From Caryophanales bacterium UBA4682 (GTDB taxonomy: Bacteria > Bacillota_I > Bacilli_A > RFN20 > CAG-288): 64,000 nt of DNA. Numbering within the stretch: position 1 is the stretch's first letter; every line of letters starts with the position of its first letter. The translations under genes were made by a program, and so were the position numbers. The notes beneath the pieces were generated by a model. That model was not told the origin of the DNA, did not search any database, and saw nothing but the letters and a program-made list of their open reading frames with translations. Location of the stretch: contig DHKY01000004.1 of assembly GCA_002404995.1 (NCBI GenBank), positions 150,613 through 214,612 on the forward strand, in the 5' to 3' direction. Below are positions 16,833 through 25,207 of this stretch, in pieces.

Positions 16833-18801
16833 TTTCGCTCTCCCATTCCCTAGGAATCCGTTCCTCGGTTGTCTTATCAAAGATGAAACACTTGTTCGGT
16901 TTCACCTTGAAGAAGCAATCCTGATTGACTTTGGCTTCGCTTGGAACAATAGCTTTGAAGGTTTCCTTCGTACAGCTTGGATTCTTAGCCACAACGAATA
17001 AGTCACGTCCTAAGACCTGCCTCATCTCCATCTTAGCGGAGAAGCCAAGTCCTTCTTTGTTTTCTAAGGAAATCCTTCCTTCCGGACGGATAGCAATCGT
17101 GACATCCTGATCCTTGACTTCGTTCTTGAAGGAAAGAATCTTTTCGTCTCCGATATAAACGCCGTGGTCATGGACCTTGCCAGAAAAGACGTTGATCGGC
17201 GGATTTCCTAAGAACTGAGCAACAAACAGGTTGACTGGAGAATTATAGACATCCTGCGGAGCACCGATCTGCTGTTCTTCGCCGTTTTTCCTGACAACGA
17301 TCCTATCGCAGATGGACCTTGCCTCTTCCTGGTCATGGGTAACGAAGACCATGGTGATTCCGGTTTCGCGCTGGATACGCTTGATTTCCTCACGGGTCTG
17401 GAGACGTAAACGGGCATCCAAGTTGGAGAGCGGCTCATCGAGAAGAAGCCTCTTCGGTTTCTTGACCAGAGCACGGGCAATGGCAACACGCTGCTGCTGA
17501 CCGCCGGAGAGCTGACTCGGCTTACGGTCTAAGTATTCGTCGACCTGGACAAGCTTTGCCGTCTCATAGACAATCTCTGCACGTTCGGATTTCGTAAGAG
17601 AACGATGGGTGATTGCTGTCTTCCTTTCGGTCTTGACATCATTCAAGCCAAGAGAAGAGGTCAGGAATTCGACTCCTTCCTTGCTTTGTTCTTCCGTGGT
17701 ATGGACAAGAATGAGGAAGATATAAAGCTGTTCATCCTGATAGTAAAGCTTCAGATCCGAGAAACGGAACCCTTTCTGGCGAAGGGACTTCTTAATCGAA
17801 GAAGTGAATTTCTGGTCATTGACAGAGGTGATTGAGAAACTAGTGCTAGCAAAAGCAACGGCCGAGGAAATCTTGTCTTCCCTTTCCTTGCGCTTAGAAG
17901 AAAGCCTATTGGTAATACGGGCGATGAGCTCGTATCCGCTCTTGGCTTTCCTGATGGAGACAGCCTCGACATGTCCGTAGTCTTTTCCGATATTGCGGAT
18001 TGCCTTGATTGTGTCATCCCTCTTATCGGTAGTGAAATCACGGGGAAGCTTGCCTAAGAAGTTCAAAGAAATCTTCTCAAGTTCAAGCCTCTGGGTAACC
18101 TTGGCGCGGATTTTGGTATCATACAGGGCTTCGCTAGACTGGACTTCTTTCTCATCCGTCTTTGTCCTAGGAATGACTTCGCAGACATGGGATGTGAAGA
18201 GCTCTTTCAGCTCACGTGCGACATTCTTCAGATGGAAGTTCAGAACGAGTTCTTTACCTTCATAATCCGAAGAAACATTCTTGTCTTTCCTCTTTGAAAC
18301 ATCGTTTCCATCCAGATTCCTTTCCAGGACGAAATTCTTCTTGGTGAAGCCGATACGTTTGGCAAGAGAGAAGAAAGACTCCCGGATACCTTCGACATGG
18401 TCTTTCTTTGTCCTCTTATAGGAATAAGACAAATCAAAATCGAAGAAGGTAACAAGCGGAACCTCGACCTTCAGATTCGTAAGCGGGAATTCGATATTTT
18501 TGAAGATGGTCCTATGCGGATAAAGAGCATAGTTCTGGAAAACCAAACCGATACCGCGCTTTTCCGGAGACAAGTTCGTGACTTCCTGGTCACCGAACCA
18601 GACTTCACCGGAAGTCGGCTTCTGCAATCCGGAAATCCTGTATAAGGTCGTAGACTTACCACAGCCGGAAGGACCAAGGAGTCCTACAAGCTTTCCATCC
18701 GGAACAACGAAATCGAGGTTATTCACGGCAATCGTATCGTGAATGTTCTTTTTCGCATTTCCGGCAAAGATTTTCGTCAGATTCTTGAGTTTGATTTCCA
18801 T
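16825..18801 (-). CDS. ABC importer ATPase, MalK/UgpC type, with large internal insertion
   Basis: Energises the importer. 658 residues against about 370 for usual MalK-type proteins. Walker A GPSGCGKST at residue 43; Q-loop FQNYALYPHMT at 88-98; signature LSGGQQQRV near residue 430; Walker B LLLDEPLSNLD near 452; H-loop VTHDQEEAMS; then a C-terminal TOBE-like domain (IAIRPEG). Q-loop and signature are normally about 50 residues apart, so roughly 290 extra residues sit in the helical subdomain. The insert is charged, not low-complexity, and resembles no domain I know. AGG is Met in YPHMT, PKMLLLDEP, EAMSICDR and IVVMKNG. Confidence 0.93.
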   Translation of the reverse strand: MEIKLKNLTKIFAGNAKKNIHDTIAVNNLDFVVPDGKLVGLLGPSGCGKSTTLYRISGLQKPTSGEVWFGDQEVTNLSPEKRGIGLVFQNYALYPHRTIFKNIEFPLTNLKVEVPLVTFFDFDLSYSYKRTKKDHVEGIRESFFSLAKRIGFTKKNFVLERNLDGNDVSKRKDKNVSSDYEGKELVLNFHLKNVARELKELFTSHVCEVIPRTKTDEKEVQSSEALYDTKIRAKVTQRLELEKISLNFLGKLPRDFTTDKRDDTIKAIRNIGKDYGHVEAVSIRKAKSGYELIARITNRLSSKRKEREDKISSAVAFASTSFSITSVNDQKFTSSIKKSLRQKGFRFSDLKLYYQDEQLYIFLILVHTTEEQSKEGVEFLTSSLGLNDVKTERKTAITHRSLTKSERAEIVYETAKLVQVDEYLDRKPSQLSGGQQQRVAIARALVKKPKRLLLDEPLSNLDARLRLQTREEIKRIQRETGITMVFVTHDQEEARSICDRIVVRKNGEEQQIGAPQDVYNSPVNLFVAQFLGNPPINVFSGKVHDHGVYIGDEKILSFKNEVKDQDVTIAIRPEGRISLENKEGLGFSAKMEMRQVLGRDLFVVAKNPSCTKETFKAIVPSEAKVNQDCFFKVKPNKCFIFDKTTEERIPREWESENA

Positions 18802-18811
18802 AATCTATCTC

Positions 18812-20320
18812 CTATTTCGTTCCGTCATCGCTTGACCTGTCGTCCAGTTTCAGTCTTTCCTTCTCCTTTCGCTGCTTCCAATTCTTGAAGGCAGTGATAC
18901 CGGATTTGATGAAGAATCCGATAGCGAAGATAGAAAGGATAGAAAGAACAACAATGAAGTTATCGACAGGGTTATAAACCGTCATCGTATTATTGAACTG
19001 GTTTCCACGAAGTATGATGAAGAAGATATCGAAGAGGAAGACGCCGAGAGAAGCAGAGATGAGGATGGAGCGAAGGAGGAAGCGTTTGTTATTGACGCGT
19101 CGGAATTCATCATTGCGGAACTTTTTCTTCTCATAGAAGAAGAGTCCTGTAGCAAGTCCGCCGAAGACGACAAGATAGAGAACAATAGACAGGATCGTAA
19201 TCCTAGTGAAGTTATGTTCCTTGATGTCGTTCCTCTCATGTTTCAGAGGATTGCCGGAATAGAAGGTAAGACGTCCGATACGGGCCTTGTACTCGGTAGA
19301 TGTAATATCCTTTTCCGAAGAAGTATAGCGGAGTTTCCTCGAGAAGCCGATGTGAGCCAAAGAGAAGTACTCGATTTCCCCCTCTGGAAGATCCTTGAAC
19401 AGGATGCAGTATTTCTGCTTTCCGTTCTTAAGAAGCATCGTAGAGCCAAGCGAACCTTCCCTTGCGCTCCGTTCCACAGTCTCGCCGTTCTTTAACGTAA
19501 TCTGGAACACCGCGTCTTTCAATGAAGGAATGGTATCGTAGAAGTAGACTTCTCCACTCTCAATCTTTGATTTCCATTTCTTATAAGCAGAGGCTTTCAG
19601 CTCTCCGTACCGGCTTTCCCTGTCGTTCGTAATTGTCAGGGAAAATGCGGCATATTTTCCAAATGTGGAGATTTCCTCGATGGAACCATAAAGGTTTTCG
19701 CTCAATTCCACATTGTTTTTAGCAGCGCCTTCAATCGTAGTTTTCTGTCCATCGTAGTAGTATTTCTTGTCCAGGACAGGAACAAAGCCTTTGCTTTGAC
19801 GTTCCGCAAGATAAATATTGAAGTATTTCAAAGTCGAGCGATTGATCGTCTCCCCTTCTTTCTTAGGAAGATCAATATCAATCCTCAAGGTGCGGGCACC
19901 GATATTGTATCCAATACCATCGTAAGGGTTGTTTTCAGAAACTTTGCGGCAGCTCGTTTCACGCCTTTCCGTACTCTTTCCGTCTTCTAAGACAACCTGG
20001 TACTGGACAACCAAAGGAAGATACCTATCGCCTTCGCCATAGTATCCGAAAATGAAATCCAGAGAGGACGTGTTGGTTTCGAACTCAACATGGTAAGACT
20101 GAGAAGAAGCAGTCGAACTCGAAATCGTCCTGTAGGATACCAGTGTCGAATCGATAGTATCTGCTCTTTCCCTCCCTGCATTCGAGTGGAGGTTTTCCGT
20201 CACTGTATTCAGGAGAGGTCCTTTCACAGAACTTTTTGTCCGGTTAGGAACAGTAAACGACACTAACGAAAAAGCCAATGGCAGAACCAATGTGGATAGT
20301 AAAACGTCTTTTGCTTTCAT
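18812..20320 (-). CDS. Membrane-anchored extracytoplasmic protein, first gene of importer operon
   Basis: Not recognised. 502 residues: an N-terminal signal or anchor helix (LLSTLVLPLAFSLVSF), about 360 extracytoplasmic residues rich in beta-type sequence, and three C-terminal membrane segments (about residues 375-400, 418-440 and 460-482), ending in a charged tail (KERLKLDDRSSDDGTK). AGGAG precedes the ATG and a strong promoter lies just upstream, making it the first gene of the importer operon, 11 bases before the ATPase. Its place suggests an accessory role in the importer, such as substrate handling, but no motif supports a specific activity. Confidence 0.75.
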   Translation of the reverse strand: MKAKDVLLSTLVLPLAFSLVSFTVPNRTKSSVKGPLLNTVTENLHSNAGRERADTIDSTLVSYRTISSSTASSQSYHVEFETNTSSLDFIFGYYGEGDRYLPLVVQYQVVLEDGKSTERRETSCRKVSENNPYDGIGYNIGARTLRIDIDLPKKEGETINRSTLKYFNIYLAERQSKGFVPVLDKKYYYDGQKTTIEGAAKNNVELSENLYGSIEEISTFGKYAAFSLTITNDRESRYGELKASAYKKWKSKIESGEVYFYDTIPSLKDAVFQITLKNGETVERSAREGSLGSTMLLKNGKQKYCILFKDLPEGEIEYFSLAHIGFSRKLRYTSSEKDITSTEYKARIGRLTFYSGNPLKHERNDIKEHNFTRITILSIVLYLVVFGGLATGLFFYEKKKFRNDEFRRVNNKRFLLRSILISASLGVFLFDIFFIILRGNQFNNTMTVYNPVDNFIVVLSILSIFAIGFFIKSGITAFKNWKQRKEKERLKLDDRSSDDGTK

Positions 20321-20373
20321 CGAATGTATCTCCTAACTTGATTTTTATTGAAAGAAGGTCTCATCTCTAGTTA

Positions 20374-20402
20374 ATTATAGCCCAAAATATCGCCTGTCTC
20401 AA
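20374..20402 (-). promoter_or_regulatory. Promoter of the nuclease/ABC importer operon
   Basis: Minus strand TTGAGA (20397-20402), 17-base spacer, TATAAT (20374-20379), about 50 bases before the first operon gene. One mismatch to the housekeeping sigma consensus. Confidence 0.85.
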
Positions 20403-20415
20403 CGCTAAAAACGAT

Positions 20416-21438
20416 TTATTCATCGAGTCTATCCGGTGCAACAAACGAAGCAGAAACTTTCTTTCCGGAGGAATGAGCCCTGGTAGCTTCCGCAAGCGAA
20501 TAGTAAATTGGTTCAATAGAATCATCGATTTCGTAAAGTCCGAGCCTGTATTCGCCGAAATCCTGTCGGTTCTTTGTGAAGGCAAGCCTGGAGATGTCGA
20601 TGATCAAAGGAAGGCCAAAGGTAAGAAAGGAAAGAGAGATGATTGCAAACCTGCGGATAAATCCATAGGCAAGATATCTCCCCGTCCGGACATGAAGAAG
20701 CGAATGTTCTGTCAGTCCGATTTTGTAAATCAGCCTGCCGATTGTCTTTCTGCTCCGCTTCCTGATAAGACAAGGAAGCCTGTAAGTCAGAAACGAAGCA
20801 AGGACCACTGCGATAGGAAGCTCAAGTGCAATCCTGTAGATGCTCTCTGAGTGAATGTCCTTCTGGTACTGAGGAAAATAGTTGTAAAGGATTTTATTGG
20901 CTTCGACATCGAAATAGTCTTCATAGACTTTGTTATAGTCCGCCCATTTGGCCTGGCATTCCTTGTTTTCGGAAATCTGATTGTCCGATAGAACAAACCT
21001 TGGAATATCGTTGAAATTGGCTTTTAGAAGATAGGAGTCAAATCCCGTCTTAATTTCATTGTATTCATTCTCAGAGAGCTTTTCCTTGCAATAGGAGAAA
21101 AACGTGTAGAGTCCTTCCTGATAGGACTTCTTTTTCCCAAATTCCGTGACATCGGAATTGTCTTTATAATAAGAGACAAGATCAATGTCCTTCCCGTTTC
21201 TGGTCCTATAAACACCGCTATCCGTCTTATGAAGATGGATTCTTTCTTCCCTGTTTTTATAGCTCGGAGTAGTCTGGACAATCGAACGGGCAGTAAAGAA
21301 AAAGAGGACGCCTAAAGCAACACAGATAAATAAATCAATGATTCTAGCCATGACCCGCTTAGTCCTATCTGCGCGGTGGTATTTGATGTTGACCTTCGGA
21401 GTCTCTTGTTGAATCGGTTTTGGATTCCTGTTATCCAT
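20416..21438 (-). CDS. RDD-family membrane protein 2
   Basis: About 340 residues starting at MDNRNPKPIQQ (AAGGAG lies 12 bases upstream; the upstream ATG at 21477 is inside the preceding gene). The RDD-type first helix has MARIIDLFICVALGVLFFF after a basic stretch; the second hydrophobic segment is LPIAVVLASFLTYRLP and a third is FAIISLSFLTFGLPLIIDI, which follows the RDD pattern GRLIYKIGLT. A 130-residue charged loop lies between the first two helices, larger than in simple RDD proteins. Paralogous to the gene just upstream. Function of the family is poorly defined (transport or envelope). Confidence 0.75.
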   Translation of the reverse strand: MDNRNPKPIQQETPKVNIKYHRADRTKRVMARIIDLFICVALGVLFFFTARSIVQTTPSYKNREERIHLHKTDSGVYRTRNGKDIDLVSYYKDNSDVTEFGKKKSYQEGLYTFFSYCKEKLSENEYNEIKTGFDSYLLKANFNDIPRFVLSDNQISENKECQAKWADYNKVYEDYFDVEANKILYNYFPQYQKDIHSESIYRIALELPIAVVLASFLTYRLPCLIRKRSRKTIGRLIYKIGLTEHSLLHVRTGRYLAYGFIRRFAIISLSFLTFGLPLIIDISRLAFTKNRQDFGEYRLGLYEIDDSIEPIYYSLAEATRAHSSGKKVSASFVAPDRLDE

Positions 21439-21439
21439 T

Positions 21440-22516
21440 TTATTGCTTGCTCCTTGGTAATTGTTCATAGTCGGCACTGGATATCAGCACGGATGAGGAC
21501 AGCCAATCGGAGAAGGAACGGTTGAGGGAATTAATCAGAAGGAAAACCAGAGAGACGAGATCTAAGGCAAGTCCAGAGAGACTGACAGATAAAGTAGGGA
21601 AAGAGAAAAGCTGGGTGAAAGGAATATAGAAGCAAGGAAGGAAAATCAGATAAGGCAGCGTAAAGAGCCTATTGAGGATAAAGCTGTAGCATCGTTTTCC
21701 GCGTGAAAGAGTTCGGAATCCATTCACATTGATTCGGTCGGTCTTCCTCGCCATCCTGCCAAGTGTCTTTCCCCGCTTATGGATCATGGGAACAAGGAGG
21801 AAGCAGATAACAGAAGAAAGAAGAAAAGAAAGAATCGAGCAGATTACGACTGAATAATTGAAATTCTTCTGGCCCTGTTTCCTTTTTCCGTCTGCACTTT
21901 GGAAAGCAGTGAAAAAGGGGCCTTGGTTTTCTTCGCTTTCCCTATCCTTCAGCCTGTTTCCGTACCTCCTGGCAAAAAAGCTGTTCTTGAAGTAGGTGAG
22001 ATCCGTCTTGCCTTTCTCGGTCAGTTCGTCCTTTTCGTCTAAGAGCGGAAGGAATTCCTCTCGGTATTTCTCTTTCCTTTTCCTTTTATCCCCATCTGGT
22101 TCGAAGAACACGTTCGAACTGGTGTGATTATAGATATCCTGCAAGCCTTCCATCGTTATCTTCTTGATACCAATATAGTAGTTCTTGAAATAATCGTTGC
22201 TTCCGTCACTCAGTTGCCCTTTCAGGAAAAGAAGCGAAGAGTATTCCCTAATCAAAGAAGTATCATCGTTCTCCATCTCATCCGTCTTCGAAAGAAGGCC
22301 AGAGGAAAAAAGAAGATTCCTCTTCTCATCCTGTCCTTCTTTTTCAATCCGCTGTGCTTCCTTGACTGCTGGAACCATCTTGCTGATTGGATAACAGCAG
22401 AGAGAGAAAAGAGAAAGTCCTACAATAAAGGCAATAAAGAAATCGGCAAGAAAAACAAGAATACGGCGGCATTTTCCAAGCGGTGAAAGATCAATATAGT
22501 TTGTAGTTTTTTCCAT
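21440..22516 (-). CDS. RDD-family membrane protein 1
   Basis: 358 residues, the same layout as its downstream paralogue: first helix after GKCRRILVFLADFFIAFIVG, a ~150-residue charged loop, helix YSVVICSILSFLLSSVICFLL, the GKTLGRMARKTDRINVNG motif typical of RDD proteins between helices 2 and 3, and a final hydrophobic pair. The ATG follows directly on the TAA of the SIR2-like gene, so the genes are translationally coupled. No activity is known. Confidence 0.75.
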   Translation of the reverse strand: MEKTTNYIDLSPLGKCRRILVFLADFFIAFIVGLSLFSLCCYPISKMVPAVKEAQRIEKEGQDEKRNLLFSSGLLSKTDEMENDDTSLIREYSSLLFLKGQLSDGSNDYFKNYYIGIKKITMEGLQDIYNHTSSNVFFEPDGDKRKRKEKYREEFLPLLDEKDELTEKGKTDLTYFKNSFFARRYGNRLKDRESEENQGPFFTAFQSADGKRKQGQKNFNYSVVICSILSFLLSSVICFLLVPMIHKRGKTLGRMARKTDRINVNGFRTLSRGKRCYSFILNRLFTLPYLIFLPCFYIPFTQLFSFPTLSVSLSGLALDLVSLVFLLINSLNRSFSDWLSSSVLISSADYEQLPRSKQ

Positions 22517-23821
22517 TTAAAGTTTCGAGAGATAGACTCCAATCTCACTATAATCATCAACCCAGATCACAATCAAATCAAAAGTAAAGAAATAGCTCGT
22601 CAGGTTCCGGTAAACCGAGGTAGAATACCCGTTTTCCTTCTTCAGGAAAATGAAATTGAATTTCAGGTAGTTCCGTGCAAGTTCCAGAATTCGTTTCCTG
22701 TCGGGATCCGTAAGAGAAATACCGATAAACAGACAGGCATTGAATTTAAAATCATGAAGTTGCTTCGCGATATTCCAGGAATAAGGATTATTGTACAGAT
22801 AATAGTAATCCGATTCCGTGAAGACAAGAGAATCCGTGTACCGCTTTTCTTTGCTTTTCCCGTACGGAAGCAATCCATGCACGTGATAAATATCGACCTT
22901 GGCTTCTTTATCCACAAACGAGTTCTCATCGTAGACAACCGTATAGCGAACATCCTTTTTCTTCAGCAGATATTCGAGATTCGTGTCATAGTTATAGGTA
23001 ATAACACTCGTCTGCCGGTGCTTGGAAAGATATTCGTAGCAATGATAAAGAGTCGATTCCTCATTATCAAAAGTGAATTCATTGTCATAAGAATAGAGTT
23101 CATTATCAAGACAACGATAAAAGTCAAATCCGGAAGTCTTCCTGATCCTAGGAGAAGTAAAGAGTTCTTCGCCTACATAATGATGAATCTGGTCCGCGAA
23201 CCGGGAATCCCCTTGATAGAAATCCGTATTCAAGGATTCCATGAGCGAATTCCAGCTTTTTCCACCATAGTCTTCATTGATTCCGGCGCCGATAACAAGA
23301 TCCACATGCAGTTTGCAGGTATAAAGCTTCCTAAGCCAGAGAATGAACGTTTCAGCAGAATCGTTCTTACCATGGAAATTATTATCCGAATCAAGGTGAT
23401 AAAGAATATCATCCGTAATCGATTCTTTTTTCTGACGGAAGCGAAGGGAAACCTTCTCTCCCTCCCTATAACCCGTTGCAAAGAACTCACGGCCATCGAA
23501 ATAGATGTTCCTGGAAGCCTCTGGTTCATAAAACTCGCCTTCCCGCACAGAAGGAACTTTTACAATATTCCTATTGCCCATGACATCTAGTTTCCTGTAG
23601 TTGAAGCGTGCCCTGGTATCGTAGATATGAATCACGTATTTATGAACATGATCCTTCTTCGAATAGACAATCGCTTTAAAATTGCAGGTCGGGTCAAAGG
23701 AAAAACCAAAGGATCGAAGAATCACATGATCAAAAGGGACATTCTTAAAATAAAACCTGAACAGAGAAAGAAGAAGTCCCTTTTTTCGATAGATATAATA
23801 ATCCCGTTCCTGTTTTTCCAT
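22517..23821 (-). CDS. SIR2-like domain protein (possible NADase)
   Basis: 434 residues. The first ~165 residues are of unknown type. From residue ~170 it carries the SIR2-like core: VDLVIGAGINEDYGGKSW (nucleotide-binding GAG), VITYNYDTNLEYLL (catalytic Asn-Asp region), YHVHGLLPYG (catalytic His), FTESDYYYLY and FIGISLTDPDMKRILELA (the Met is AGG, giving the family's DPxMRR pattern). Such stand-alone SIR2 proteins often consume NAD in anti-phage or stress responses. It is first in a three-gene run with two RDD proteins, which is not a layout I know for defence systems. An ordinary regulatory role cannot be excluded. Confidence 0.8.
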   Translation of the reverse strand: MEKQERDYYIYRKKGLLLSLFRFYFKNVPFDHVILRSFGFSFDPTCNFKAIVYSKKDHVHKYVIHIYDTRARFNYRKLDVMGNRNIVKVPSVREGEFYEPEASRNIYFDGREFFATGYREGEKVSLRFRQKKESITDDILYHLDSDNNFHGKNDSAETFILWLRKLYTCKLHVDLVIGAGINEDYGGKSWNSLMESLNTDFYQGDSRFADQIHHYVGEELFTSPRIRKTSGFDFYRCLDNELYSYDNEFTFDNEESTLYHCYEYLSKHRQTSVITYNYDTNLEYLLKKKDVRYTVVYDENSFVDKEAKVDIYHVHGLLPYGKSKEKRYTDSLVFTESDYYYLYNNPYSWNIAKQLHDFKFNACLFIGISLTDPDRKRILELARNYLKFNFIFLKKENGYSTSVYRNLTSYFFTFDLIVIWVDDYSEIGVYLSKL

Positions 23822-23838
23822 AAAATACCTGTCTGATT

Positions 23839-23847
23839 AATATACCA
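23839..23847 (-). promoter_or_regulatory. Candidate extended -10 for the SIR2-like/RDD genes
   Basis: Minus-strand TGGTATATT, an extended -10 element 18-26 bases before the SIR2-like start. No good -35 is visible. Confidence 0.4.
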
Positions 23848-23884
23848 TAATCTAGCGTTTTTTTGAGTAAAAGCACCTTTTTTA

Positions 23885-23917
23885 ATAAAAAAGAGACTAT
23901 GGTTTCCCATAGTCTCT
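23885..23917 (-). terminator. Terminator of the str operon (after tuf)
   Basis: Stem AGAGACTATGG (23892-23902) / CCATAGTCTCT (23907-23917) followed on the minus strand by TTTTTTATT. Confidence 0.9.
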
Positions 23918-23942
23918 ATTGAATCGTTAGAGAGAAAACGAA

Positions 23943-25133
23943 CTAGTCGATGATCTCAGTGACGGTGCCGGCACCAACGGTGTGGCCGCCTTCACGGATA
24001 GAGAACTTCGTGTTGTTTTCGATAGCGATCGGGTGGATAAGCTCGACGGTTAACTCAACGTTATCGCCAGGCCTGACCATCTGGACATCAGCAGGAAGAG
24101 TGACGGTTCCAGTGACATCGGTGGTACGGAAGTAGAACTGAGGACGATAGTTGTTGGTGAAAGCAGTATGACGTCCGCCTTCTTCTTTCTTTAAGACGTA
24201 AACCTTGCCTTTGAACTTCTTGTGCGGAGTGACAGAGCCCGGTTTGCAGATAACCTGACCACGGACAATCTGATCACGATCGACACCACGGAGTAAAGCA
24301 CCGATGTTGTCGCCGGCTTCAGCGAAGTCAAGGATCTTGCGGAACCTCTCAAGAGAGGTAACAACGCATTTACGGGTATCTAAGATACCGACGATTTCGA
24401 CTTCATCGTTCGGATGTAACCTACCACGTTCGACACGGCCAGTAGCAACAGTACCACGGCCAGTGATGGTCCTGACATCCTCAACAGCCCTTAAGAACGG
24501 TTTTTCGTTATCACGGACCGGAAGCGGGATGTACTTGTCGCAGGCATTCCTTAATTCCCTGATGGACTCTTCAGCTTTGACATCGCCATTTAAGGCCTGT
24601 AAAGCAGATCCACGGATGACCGGAAGTTCTTCTCCCGGATATCCATACTTGGAAAGAAGATCACGGACATCCATTTCGACTAAGTCGATTAATTCCGGAT
24701 CATCAACCTGATCGCACTTGTTAAGGAAGACAACGATGTAAGGAACACCGACCTGACGGGCAAGTAAAACGTGCTCGCGGGTCTGCGGCCTGACACCATC
24801 GGTAGCAGCGACGACAAGGATAGCACCATCCATCTGAGCAGCACCAGTGATCCTGTTCTTGATGTAGTCGGCGTGGCCAGGGCAGTCAACGTGGGTGTAG
24901 TGACGGGATTCAGTATCGTATTCGACGTGAGCAGCATTGATGGTGACACCACGGGCTTTCTCTTCCGGAGCAGCATCAATCTGATCATAGTTCAGAGCTT
25001 TGGATAAGCCCTTCTTTGCAAGAACGTGGGTGATAGCGGCGGTTAAAGTGGTCTTGCCGTGGTCGACGTGGCCGATCGTGCCGATGTTAACGTTCGGACG
25101 GGAACGGTCGAACTTCTGTTTAGCTTCAGCCAT
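23943..25133 (-). CDS. tuf: Translation elongation factor Tu
   Basis: Delivers aminoacyl-tRNA to the ribosome. 396 residues, full length. G1 GHVDHGKTT, G3 DCPGHADY, G4 NKCD, and GSALQAL are present; the C-terminus has FSIREGGHTVGAGTVTEI. This gene gives the cleanest codon evidence: AGG falls on invariant Met in KNMITGAAQM (24852-24854), DGVMPQTREH (24789-24791), EMFRKILD (24345-24347) and MVMPGDN, while the adjacent invariant Arg of EMFRK is CGC (24339-24341) and that of QTREH is CGC. Last gene of the str operon. Confidence 0.99.
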   Translation of the reverse strand: MAEAKQKFDRSRPNVNIGTIGHVDHGKTTLTAAITHVLAKKGLSKALNYDQIDAAPEEKARGVTINAAHVEYDTESRHYTHVDCPGHADYIKNRITGAAQMDGAILVVAATDGVRPQTREHVLLARQVGVPYIVVFLNKCDQVDDPELIDLVEMDVRDLLSKYGYPGEELPVIRGSALQALNGDVKAEESIRELRNACDKYIPLPVRDNEKPFLRAVEDVRTITGRGTVATGRVERGRLHPNDEVEIVGILDTRKCVVTSLERFRKILDFAEAGDNIGALLRGVDRDQIVRGQVICKPGSVTPHKKFKGKVYVLKKEEGGRHTAFTNNYRPQFYFRTTDVTGTVTLPADVQMVRPGDNVELTVELIHPIAIENNTKFSIREGGHTVGAGTVTEIID

Positions 25134-25207
25134 TATAAATTTCCTCCAAATAGATTCTTAATGACTATACACTTTTTCTACTATATTTTCAAGAATGCAG
25201 AGTGCAA

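Noticed and set aside
22754..23590. Plus-strand 278-codon open frame opposite the SIR2-like gene
   Set aside because: It mirrors the coding strand, has no start signals and no recognisable domain; the minus strand carries the SIR2 motifs.
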